The translations under genes and the position numbers were made by a program. A stretch of DNA of 6,165 nucleotides from Minisyncoccota bacterium (lineage in GTDB: Bacteria; Patescibacteria; Paceibacteria; UBA9973), in assembly GCA_028696935.1 (NCBI GenBank), contig JAQVGE010000059.1, forward strand, positions 1-6,165, read 5' to 3'. How positions within the stretch are numbered: the first letter of the stretch is position 1; every line of letters begins with the position of its first letter. The notes below the pieces were generated by a model, which was given only the letters and a program-made list of their open reading frames with translations, searched no databases and was not told the origin of the DNA. Shown here one piece after another: positions 1 through 6,165 of the stretch.

Positions 1-206
1 TGAAACAAGTTGAAAATTTTAATCTAGAGATATTAAAGACAAACAATAAAAAGCCGCAACTTTATTTTTGGATTGGGTATTTAAAGTTTCACAAAGAAAA
101 AGATATTAAAAAAGCAAAAGAATATTTCATCAAATTTATTAATGACAGAAATAGTGATCAATACTTATTAGAAAAAGCAAAATCTTTTATAAACACTTGT
201 AAATAA
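1..206 (+). CDS. C-terminal fragment of a TPR-like helical protein (5' end outside window)
   Basis: An open frame enters from the left edge (first whole codon at position 3) and stops at TAA 204-206, giving 67 residues. The frame is rich in Lys, Asn and Ile. Residues 19-50 hold a run with tetratricopeptide spacing: an aromatic and Gly pair in the first helix (YFWIGY) followed by KKAKEYF in the second, then a polar turn. One more helix follows before the stop. This fits the last TPR unit of a longer scaffold protein, but one repeat is thin evidence and a generic helical protein is possible. Only 5 nt separate its stop from the hsdR start, so the two are probably co-transcribed. The bases just before position 3 (tg) would form an ATG if the preceding base were A, so a very short complete gene cannot be excluded. 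Function is unknown. Confidence 0.55.
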   Translation, partial: KQVENFNLEILKTNNKKPQLYFWIGYLKFHKEKDIKKAKEYFIKFINDRNSDQYLLEKAKSFINTCK

Positions 207-211
207 ATAAT

Positions 212-3115
212 ATGAAATTTAACGAACAAGCCACAGTTGAAAATTATATAATAAAATTTTTAAAAGAAAAATTGGGCTACGAATATATTAAGCCAGAAGT
301 TTTTTCTGGTTTTCGTGATTTCGAAAATGAATACTTGATTAAACCATTAATAATTGAGGCTGTAAAAAGAATCAATTATGTTGACGACACGGTGGCTGAC
401 TCAGTTTATCGAGAGATAAAAAAGATAGACACGAATGAAGGGTTTTTGAACTTGATGAGATATGGTGTCAATATGAAAGCCGGGAATGAAAAGAAAAAGA
501 AAGATTACTTTATAGTTGATTTTAAAAATATTGAAAATAACCAGTTTGTAGTTACCAATCAATTTTATTTTGAAGGTGATACAGAGAATATTCGCCCAGA
601 CATTTATATATTTCTAAATGGCCTTCCTGTGGTTGATATTGAGGCTAAAAGTCCAACCGCTTCTTTGACCGTTAATTACGAAAATGGAGTCGACCAAATT
701 AAGAGATATGAAAGAGTGGCTAGAAAAATGTTTTTACCAAATTGTTTTAATATTTCGACTGACGGATTAAATACGGTTTATGGTTCAACTTATTCACCTA
801 AGCAGTATTTTAATCATTGGAGAGAAGAAGGACAGAGGAGTGATGAAAAGGAATTAGAGAATACATTAATGGCACTGTTGTCTCCAGAAAGATTGTTGGA
901 TGTGATAAAGAATTTTATAGTTTTTGAAAAAGAAAAAGAACAAACAATAAAAAAGATTGCAAGGTATCAGCAAATTAGAGCCACAAATAAAATAGTTGAG
1001 AGAGTCGTGGATGGAAGCAAGAAAAGAGGGCTTATTTGGCATACGCAAGGAAGCGGAAAAAGTCTAACCATGTTTTTTTCTGCTTGGAAACTTCGCTTTG
1101 ATGAAAACTTAAAAAATCCTAAAGTATTCATTTTAGTAGACAGAATTGATCTTGATGATCAGATTTATGATACTTTTATAAACTGTGGCGGACAGAATGT
1201 TGTTAGAATTGAATCAAGAAAGGATTTGGAGAAAAAAATTAAATCGCCAGAAAGAGGCATCTTTATTTCAACAATTCAAAAATTTTCTGAATTAGGAGAT
1301 GTAAAAAATCTTGATGAGAATATTATTGTTTTATCAGACGAAGCTCATAGGGATAATGAGGGAGTGTCTGCCATTAATCTAAGGGATACAATGAAAAATG
1401 CTTTTTTCTTTGGTTTTACTGGAACACCAATCGATAAGGTGACGTTAAATACTCACAGAAATTTCGGTGAAGAAGGCGAAAGATATTTGGATTACTATTC
1501 AATACAAGAGGCGATAGATGATGGTGCGACTTTGCCCGTAACTTATGAAGCAAGGCTTTCTAAGTTTTTTATTGACGAAGATAAACTTGATCAGCAGTTT
1601 GATGAGTTAACTAAAGATTTAGATGATAAACAGAAACAAGAATTAACAAAAAAGTATGGTAAAAAAGAAGCGGTTGTAAAATTGGAAAAGAGAATGGAAG
1701 CAATCGCAAGAGATGTTATTGAGCATTATAAACTTTATGTAGAGCCAAATGGTTTTAAAGCGCAAGTAGTTTGTTATGACAGGGAGGCGACTGCTAAATA
1801 TAAAGATTATTTTGATAAATTGGCACCAAAAGAATGGACTGCTGTTGTGTATTCTCCAGGGGATAGAAATAGCGACGAAGATGATTTAAAAAAATATAAC
1901 ACCAATAAACAAGAGAGAGAAAAAATAATCGCAAATTTTAAGGACACAAATCATCCTTTAAAATTTTTATTAGTTTGCGATATGCTTTTAACTGGCTTCG
2001 ATGCTCCTATTGAGCAAGTAATGTATCTTGATAAACCCTTGAGAGATCATAATTTATTGCAAGCAATCGCCAGAACTAATCGGGTATATCCGAATAAAGG
2101 TTGCGGGAAAATTATTGATTATTATGGAATTACAAAAAATTTGTATGATGCTTTGAATTTTGATGAAAGCGTGGTTGATTCAGCGATGATTGATCTAGAA
2201 ATAATGAAGAAAGATTTTATAAAAGTTTTAGAAGATATAATGGATATATTTGTTAATGTGAACATAGAGGATCCATCAATTGATAATTTAAGAAGATGCT
2301 TGAAGATTTTTATTGATAATCAAGACAAACAAGTATATTTTTCTAATAAATACAGTAAATTGAAATTGTTATTTGAGATATTGTCACCTGATCCTTTTCT
2401 AAAAGAATATTTACGAAAGTTTGAATGGATTACTAGCTTTTATTTAGCTTTTGCGAAAGAATTTAGAATCAGCGATAATGATATGGCATTATTGTCTGAA
2501 TATGGAGAAAAAGTTAAAAAGATTATACAGAATGAGATTGACTATGAAGGGATAACAAAAAATTTCAGAGAATTGAAGGTTAATGATTTATATACGCTTG
2601 AAAGGCTTGATAAGATGGACGATGAAGAAAAGGCGTTGAACTTAGAGAAAATGCTAAAACAAGAAATTAGCACTAATATAGATGATAATCCAATTTTTAA
2701 GAAGTTTAGTGAGAGGTTATCGGCTATTAGAAATGAGTTTGAGAAGAATCAAATTGATTTAGCTGAGAGAATTAAGAGATATTACAATTTGCTTAACGAC
2801 ATCAAATCAAAAAGTGAAGAGGCAAAAGAACTGGGCATGAATTTGAAGGAGTATGGCTTATTTGTTGTTTCCGGGGAATATATTGAAAATGATAATCAAA
2901 AAGAAATTATTGAGTTTATCAAGGAAATGACCAAAAGACTTGAAAATGTTTTGGATAAAGATTGGCAAGAGTCTTCTAAGAGAGAGCAATTTATTAAAGA
3001 AATAAAGAAAGTTTTGCAGGTAATAATCTTAATTGATTACAAAAATAAAATCAGAGTAAACGATTTTAATAAATATTTGAACAGGTTAGTTGATGTAATT
3101 ATTAAGAAGTTTTAA
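212..3115 (+). CDS. hsdR: Type I restriction-modification enzyme, subunit R (HsdR): nuclease plus DEAH-box DNA translocase
   Basis: HsdR is the motor and cleavage subunit of type I restriction enzymes. Bound to HsdM and HsdS, it pulls in unmodified DNA using ATP and cuts it at a distance. At 967 aa it is near the usual family length of about 1000. Residues 1-240 hold the PD-(D/E)XK nuclease: RPD with Asp130, then E-A-K at 144-146, then a QxxxY motif (Gln162, Tyr166). The Asp-to-Glu spacing of 14 equals that in EcoR124I HsdR. Two RecA-like helicase domains follow: Walker A GSGKS at 280-284, VDRIDLDDQ at 309-317, DEAH at 376-379, TGTP at 403-406, the motif V region CDMLLTGFDAP at 589-599, and motif VI QAIARTNR at 617-624. 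Residues from about 640 to the end are charged and helical, as in the C-terminal HsdM-contacting part. All catalytic residues are present, with no frameshift. ATG 212 lacks a Shine-Dalgarno. HsdM and HsdS are not in the window. Confidence 0.97.
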   Translation: MKFNEQATVENYIIKFLKEKLGYEYIKPEVFSGFRDFENEYLIKPLIIEAVKRINYVDDTVADSVYREIKKIDTNEGFLNLMRYGVNMKAGNEKKKKDYFIVDFKNIENNQFVVTNQFYFEGDTENIRPDIYIFLNGLPVVDIEAKSPTASLTVNYENGVDQIKRYERVARKMFLPNCFNISTDGLNTVYGSTYSPKQYFNHWREEGQRSDEKELENTLMALLSPERLLDVIKNFIVFEKEKEQTIKKIARYQQIRATNKIVERVVDGSKKRGLIWHTQGSGKSLTMFFSAWKLRFDENLKNPKVFILVDRIDLDDQIYDTFINCGGQNVVRIESRKDLEKKIKSPERGIFISTIQKFSELGDVKNLDENIIVLSDEAHRDNEGVSAINLRDTMKNAFFFGFTGTPIDKVTLNTHRNFGEEGERYLDYYSIQEAIDDGATLPVTYEARLSKFFIDEDKLDQQFDELTKDLDDKQKQELTKKYGKKEAVVKLEKRMEAIARDVIEHYKLYVEPNGFKAQVVCYDREATAKYKDYFDKLAPKEWTAVVYSPGDRNSDEDDLKKYNTNKQEREKIIANFKDTNHPLKFLLVCDMLLTGFDAPIEQVMYLDKPLRDHNLLQAIARTNRVYPNKGCGKIIDYYGITKNLYDALNFDESVVDSAMIDLEIMKKDFIKVLEDIMDIFVNVNIEDPSIDNLRRCLKIFIDNQDKQVYFSNKYSKLKLLFEILSPDPFLKEYLRKFEWITSFYLAFAKEFRISDNDMALLSEYGEKVKKIIQNEIDYEGITKNFRELKVNDLYTLERLDKMDDEEKALNLEKMLKQEISTNIDDNPIFKKFSERLSAIRNEFEKNQIDLAERIKRYYNLLNDIKSKSEEAKELGMNLKEYGLFVVSGEYIENDNQKEIIEFIKEMTKRLENVLDKDWQESSKREQFIKEIKKVLQVIILIDYKNKIRVNDFNKYLNRLVDVIIKKF

Positions 3116-3117
3116 AT

Positions 3118-3675
3118 ATGAGCAGGAGGATTAAAATTAATAATAGGGAGATTGATTATAAGATTAGAAAAAGCCAGAGAGCAAAAAGACTCAGGGTGGC
3201 TGTTTATTGTGACGCTAGTGTTGTCGTAACTTTGCCAATTGCAGTTGATGAAAATATTGTTGAAAAATTCCTGCGAGAAAAAGCTAATTGGGTTTTTGAA
3301 AAAATAAATTATTTCAATAAGCATAAAAATAAAACTTTTAATAATTTATCCGAAGATGATTTTTTGAAGAAAAAAGACAAAGCTTATAAGATTGTAGAAA
3401 GTATTGTTAAAAAACATAACAGTGACGATGAATTCAAAATAAACTGTATTAAGATTAAAAATCAAAAGACGAGATGGGGAAGTTGTTCTAAAAAAGGGAA
3501 TATAAATATAAACTATAAGATTGTTTATTTACAGAAAAAAATGGCGGAATATATTGTAGTCCACGAATTATGCCACTTAAAAGAATTTAATCACTCTAAC
3601 AAATTTTGGAAACTGGTTTCAAGCAAAATGCCTGATTATTTAGATATTAGAAGAGAATTGAAGATTATAAAATAA
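3118..3675 (+). CDS. YgjP-like (DUF45 / M48-like) zinc metallopeptidase-domain protein linked to hsdR
   Basis: This 185-aa protein has the layout of the YgjP/DUF45 family. The N-terminus has the YKIRKSQRAKRLRVAV strand pattern (14-29), the centre is charged, and the conserved RWGSC sits at 119-123. The zinc site is HELCH at 149-153 (His149, Glu150, His153), with a third likely ligand at His159 six residues on, then FW and a conserved C-terminal helix. No signal peptide or membrane segment is seen, so it should be cytoplasmic. E. coli YgjP has been described as a UTP pyrophosphatase, while the fold is that of a metalloprotease; the activity here is not shown by the sequence. The start lies 2 nt after the hsdR stop, so translational coupling in one operon is likely. 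Members of this family are commonly annotated next to type I hsdR genes. An AAGAAG 8 nt before the ATG is only a weak ribosome-binding site. Confidence 0.92.
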   Translation: MSRRIKINNREIDYKIRKSQRAKRLRVAVYCDASVVVTLPIAVDENIVEKFLREKANWVFEKINYFNKHKNKTFNNLSEDDFLKKKDKAYKIVESIVKKHNSDDEFKINCIKIKNQKTRWGSCSKKGNININYKIVYLQKKMAEYIVVHELCHLKEFNHSNKFWKLVSSKMPDYLDIRRELKIIK

Positions 3676-3683
3676 TTATTTTA
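3668..3683. repeat. 16-bp perfect AT palindrome spanning two abutting convergent stop codons
   Basis: TAAAATAATTATTTTA equals its own reverse complement. Its centre lies exactly between the TAA stop of the + strand metallopeptidase gene (3673-3675) and the TAA stop of the - strand recombinase gene (3676-3678). It contains no G or C, so any hairpin would be weak. It could act as a poor bidirectional terminator, or be a by-product of facing TAA stops flanked by Lys codons in AT-rich DNA. The palindrome is certain; a function is not. Confidence 0.85.
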
Positions 3684-5019
3684 GTAAAAGCTTTTTGTCT
3701 TTTAATATAATATTGCTACTCAGATTCCCAAGTATTTCTCTTTTCTCCTCAATCTTTCCGTGCTCTAAAATATATCTGACGTAAGCTTTGATGTCCGCAC
3801 CTTTTTCTTTTATTTTTGATTTGCTTTTAGTATCTCCGCCCGATATAGCTGAAGCCATCATATTAAATCTTTTTATTTCTTCTTTTATTCTTTTATATAT
3901 CGCATTATCCTTGAATTCCAGTTTATCTGCCATTTCAACTATTTGATTTAGTAATTCTTCTTCCTTTATATACGGCTCACGACAGTTAGTATCAACATGT
4001 CTGGTACAGTGATAATATACATATCTTTTTTGGCTTCCATCCGGGAGTCTTTTTATTTTTTCCTCAGCTGTTATTGCGCCTCCACAATTCCCGCATTTGA
4101 TTAGTTTAGTGAATTGGAATTCATTTAATCCAAATCTTTGTTTCGGTGAGGATTGTAGATTATCTCTAGTTCTCTCAAATAACTCTTTGGTTATTAGTGG
4201 TTTGTGACTGCCTTTATACCAATTTCCTGAGCTCATGGGATATTCAAATTCGCCATAATAGAAAGTCATGCCAAGTAATCGATATAATCCGCTTAGGGTA
4301 AGTTTCTTGTCTGTCCGGGTAGTAAATTTCACATCATCTCTTAGCCACTTATAAACTTCCAATCCTGTAATCATCTGATTGCCGACTTTTTCAAACACTT
4401 GTTTTATAATGGGTGCTCTTTCGGGGTCGATCAGTATTCTACTTTTACCCCTAACTGTCAGTTTCTCATTTAAATAACCAAGAGGACAGTGTCCGGGTCT
4501 TATTCCCATATCACACTTGGCTCTCATCCCTCGTTTAACATTAATTCCTTTATTGTCGTTTTCAAGCTTGGCTTGTGAGCAAAGGATCATGAGGAGGAAT
4601 TTTTCATTAGGGGAATTTTTGAAGACTTGCCCGTTGGTTCGTATTTCTTTTAAGTGTCCTTGATCCATTAGATCAACTACTGTTCCAAGGTCGCCTGCAT
4701 TACGACTCACCCTATCAGGTGCCCAAGTAAGGATGGCATTGAATTTTCCCGCTCTAACATCTTGAAGAAGCTCATTAAAAACAGGTCGTCCACCTGAGTT
4801 TTTGGCTGAATGTGATTCTTTTTTAATATCCACAATCGCCAAATTATCCTTTTGAGCTAGCTGAAGCATTTCTTTAATTTGAGAATCAATAGAAAGAGCT
4901 TGTCTTTCATCTTCTTCGGTTGATTTTCGAGCATATAGACAATAACGAAAAGGCGCTTCTTCTATCTCGGTATTTGTCCTAATTTGCCCATATACAGCTG
5001 TTTTTGTTTCAGGTTGCAT
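3676..5019 (-). CDS. Serine recombinase (resolvase/invertase N-terminus, recombinase domain, zinc ribbon)
   Basis: This site-specific recombinase cuts and rejoins DNA through a phosphoserine link, and enzymes of this class integrate, excise or invert DNA. Numbered from ATG 5019 (447 aa), residues 25-155 are the catalytic domain: YARKS with Tyr29, Arg31 and nucleophile Ser33, then PDRVSRN with Asp102, Arg103 and Arg106, matching the active-site set of gamma-delta resolvase. VKRGMRAKCDMG (162-173) leads into the recombinase domain at about 170-290. A zinc ribbon follows, with CxxC at 309 and 312 and further Cys at 338 and 346. A short charged helical tail ends the protein, and its length fits the small end of large serine recombinases. 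An in-frame GTG at 5062-5064 would add 15 residues. I prefer the ATG because it already leaves 24 residues before the catalytic domain, but neither start has a good ribosome-binding site. G+C is higher than in its neighbours, suggesting separate acquisition. Confidence 0.93.
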   Translation of the reverse strand: MQPETKTAVYGQIRTNTEIEEAPFRYCLYARKSTEEDERQALSIDSQIKEMLQLAQKDNLAIVDIKKESHSAKNSGGRPVFNELLQDVRAGKFNAILTWAPDRVSRNAGDLGTVVDLMDQGHLKEIRTNGQVFKNSPNEKFLLMILCSQAKLENDNKGINVKRGMRAKCDMGIRPGHCPLGYLNEKLTVRGKSRILIDPERAPIIKQVFEKVGNQMITGLEVYKWLRDDVKFTTRTDKKLTLSGLYRLLGMTFYYGEFEYPMSSGNWYKGSHKPLITKELFERTRDNLQSSPKQRFGLNEFQFTKLIKCGNCGGAITAEEKIKRLPDGSQKRYVYYHCTRHVDTNCREPYIKEEELLNQIVEMADKLEFKDNAIYKRIKEEIKRFNMMASAISGGDTKSKSKIKEKGADIKAYVRYILEHGKIEEKREILGNLSSNIILKDKKLLLK

Positions 5020-5052
5020 ATTCTTATTGTTACTTATTACAAGTACATTAAT

Positions 5053-5105
5053 GACGCAACCCACAAGGGTAGTCCAGACCTTCGAAGTAGGTAAACTGTT
5101 GGTAA
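5053..5105. other. Structured GC-richer block beside the recombinase start: candidate attachment or operator site
   Basis: Between the recombinase and methyltransferase genes lies a compact block unlike the AT-rich DNA to its right. It contains an inverted repeat ACCC-ACAA-GGGT (5059-5070), an 8-bp palindrome CTTCGAAG (5080-5087) nested in ACCT/AGGT arms (5078-5081 and 5089-5092), and GGTAA repeated 11 bp apart (5090-5094 and 5101-5105). Large serine recombinases often have their attachment site next to their own gene, typically about 40-50 bp and partly symmetric, so size and position fit. No second copy of the block occurs in the window, so a pair of attachment sites is not shown. A recombinase-binding operator or leader hairpin is an equal alternative. 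Confidence 0.3.
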
Positions 5106-5118
5106 CTTAACTTTACTT

Positions 5119-5147
5119 TTGTGTGTTTTTGAGCTATATTTTATTAT
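5119..5147 (+). promoter_or_regulatory. Possible sigma-70-type promoter for the cytosine methyltransferase gene
   Basis: A -35-like TTGTGT (5119-5124) is separated by 17 bp from a -10-like TATTAT (5142-5147). The -10 matches the consensus at five of six positions and the -35 at three of six. Transcription would start near 5154, about 20 nt before the ATG at 5175. The stretch between the divergent genes must hold some promoter for the methyltransferase unless transcription comes from elsewhere. In DNA this AT-rich such matches arise by chance, so support is modest. Confidence 0.3.
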
Positions 5148-5174
5148 AGAGAAGTATTTTTCGATATATTTTTT

Positions 5175-6165
5175 ATGCCAAAAATAGATAAAAAATTAAA
5201 AGCAATAGATTTTTTTTGTTCTGGTGGGGGCATGAGTTTTGGTTTACAGCAGGCAGGAATAAAAGTATTGGCTGGAATTGATTTTGATCCTGAGTGTAGA
5301 TTAACTTATGAAGCTAATATAAAAGGAGCTAAATATTTTTTAGAAGATGTCGGAAAATTAAAAGAAGAATATTTGGAGAAAGAATTGGGAATTAAAAAAA
5401 ACGATGATAGCTTAGTTTTAGTAGGTTGTAGCCCATGTCAGTATTGGACTATTATTAGAACAAACAAAAGTAAATCAAAAAAATCTAAAAATCTTCTTCA
5501 TGAATTTCATAGATTTATAAAATATTATAATCCAGGTTATGTTGTCGTTGAAAATGTTCCTGGTATATTAAGTAAACACAAAGAAAGTGGTTTAGATAAA
5601 TTTATTAAAGAATTAGAAACACAGGGGTATGCAGTGAGCTATGATGTTGTAAATTTAAATAATTACGGTGTTCCAGAAACTAGAAAAAGATTTTCCTTGA
5701 TAGCTAATAGAGTTAATAAAAAGAAAATATTTCCAAAACCGAAAAATATAAAGCCAGTCGTTTCTGATTTTATTGGTGAAAAAAATGGTTTCGCTAAAAT
5801 TTTAGCTGGTCATAAAGATCCGTCATCTTTTTTACATTCAGTTGCTGGGTTAAGTGAAAAAAACGTTAAAAGGCTAAAACTGACTCCAAAGAATGGAGGG
5901 ACAAGAAAATCTTGGGCCAATACTGAATTGCAGATAGATGCTTATAAGAAAGTTGGAGGCAATATTTCCTTTAATGATACTTATGGAAGAATGTCTTGGG
6001 ATAAACCAGCTCCTACAATTACGACAAAGTTTTTTAGCTTATCTAATGGTAGGTTTGGCCATCCTGACGAGAATAGAGCTATATCATTAAGAGAAGGTGC
6101 AACATTACAAACCTTCCCTAAGAAATATAAATTTATTGGAAAAAGCATTTCTTCAATTGCTAGAA
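5175..6165 (+). CDS. DNA (cytosine-5-)-methyltransferase, 3' end cut by the window edge
   Basis: This enzyme transfers a methyl group from S-adenosylmethionine to carbon 5 of cytosine in a specific DNA sequence. The frame runs from ATG 5175 without a stop to the edge, giving 330 residues. Motifs appear in order: motif I DFFCSGGG (12-19, SAM binding), motif IV PCQ at 87-89 with catalytic Cys88, motif VI ENV at 126-128, and motif VIII as ETRKR at 168-172. A variable target-recognition stretch spans about 175-270, and motif IX GRMSWDKPAPT (271-281) leads to REGATLQTFP (306-315). Motif X, normally a GN-containing segment, is expected just past the edge, so perhaps 20-60 residues are missing. Departures from consensus are Tyr-Trp after PCQ and Glu in place of Gln in motif VIII. 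It reads away from the recombinase. Whether a partner restriction enzyme follows cannot be seen, and the target sequence cannot be read from the protein. No Shine-Dalgarno precedes the ATG. Confidence 0.95.
   Translation, partial: MPKIDKKLKAIDFFCSGGGMSFGLQQAGIKVLAGIDFDPECRLTYEANIKGAKYFLEDVGKLKEEYLEKELGIKKNDDSLVLVGCSPCQYWTIIRTNKSKSKKSKNLLHEFHRFIKYYNPGYVVVENVPGILSKHKESGLDKFIKELETQGYAVSYDVVNLNNYGVPETRKRFSLIANRVNKKKIFPKPKNIKPVVSDFIGEKNGFAKILAGHKDPSSFLHSVAGLSEKNVKRLKLTPKNGGTRKSWANTELQIDAYKKVGGNISFNDTYGRMSWDKPAPTITTKFFSLSNGRFGHPDENRAISLREGATLQTFPKKYKFIGKSISSIAR

Noticed and set aside
165..193. TTATTA and TATAAA 17 bp apart, a possible promoter ahead of hsdR
   Set aside because: The -35 matches at only three positions, the pair lies inside the upstream coding sequence, and AT-rich DNA gives such matches freely. 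Co-transcription with the upstream gene is the simpler reading.
866..1048. 60-codon open frame on the - strand
   Set aside because: It lies wholly inside hsdR, antisense to well-conserved sequence before Walker A. The translation has no recognisable motif and the frame has no start signal.
3112..3324. 70-codon open frame on the - strand
   Set aside because: It is antisense to the N-terminal part of the YgjP-like gene, with Phe/Asn/Ile-rich low-complexity content typical of a shadow frame.
3685..3704. TAAAAG/CTTTTA inverted repeat as a terminator
   Set aside because: The stem has a single G-C pair and no clean T tract follows on either strand. It lies inside the 3' end of the recombinase gene.
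5070..5105. tRNA-like look of the block containing TTCGAA (T-loop resemblance)
   Set aside because: No acceptor stem, anticodon arm or CCA end can be folded around it on either strand, so it is not a tRNA gene.
212..6165. Alternative genetic code (TGA read as Gly or Trp), as in some candidate phyla
   Set aside because: All genes end or run open with normal lengths and no conserved motif is interrupted by TGA. Tryptophans sit at TGG codons.

Overview
The window is a low-GC bacterial segment holding a defence/mobility neighbourhood. All long frames read through with TGA as stop, so the standard bacterial code (11) fits. No start codon has a clear, well-placed Shine-Dalgarno sequence. Low GC, weak ribosome-binding signals and this style of serine recombinase suggest a candidate-phyla (Patescibacteria/CPR-like) or another low-GC bacterium. 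That placement is inference and is weak.

Layout. (1) 1-206, + strand: the 3' end of a gene whose C-terminus looks like a tetratricopeptide (TPR) helix pair. (2) 212-3115, +: a complete type I restriction subunit R (HsdR), with nuclease and DEAH-translocase motifs intact. (3) 3118-3675, +: a YgjP/DUF45-family zinc metallopeptidase-like protein, 2 nt after hsdR and probably in the same transcript. (4) 3676-5019 (open to 5064), - strand: a serine recombinase with catalytic, recombinase and zinc-ribbon regions. It converges on the metallopeptidase gene so tightly that the two stop codons touch. (5) 5020-5174: an intergenic or leader stretch with a compact GC-richer block containing short palindromes and repeats beside the recombinase start, then AT-rich sequence with a plausible promoter. 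(6) 5175 to the right edge, +: a DNA (cytosine-5) methyltransferase, cut off before its last motif.

How the parts relate. HsdR is the ATP-driven translocation and cleavage subunit of a type I restriction-modification enzyme. Its HsdM and HsdS partners are not in the window and may lie further upstream. YgjP-like proteins are often found beside hsdR, but their role there is not settled. The cytosine methyltransferase belongs to a separate modification or type II system. The recombinase between them is visibly richer in G+C than its neighbours, as expected if it arrived separately.

No clearly new system is evident. The items most worth checking are the HsdR-metallopeptidase pairing, the structured block next to the recombinase start as a possible attachment site, and the exact abutment of two convergent genes inside a 16-bp perfect palindrome. 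There is no tRNA, rRNA, CRISPR array, insertion-sequence terminal repeat or canonical GC-rich terminator that I can support.
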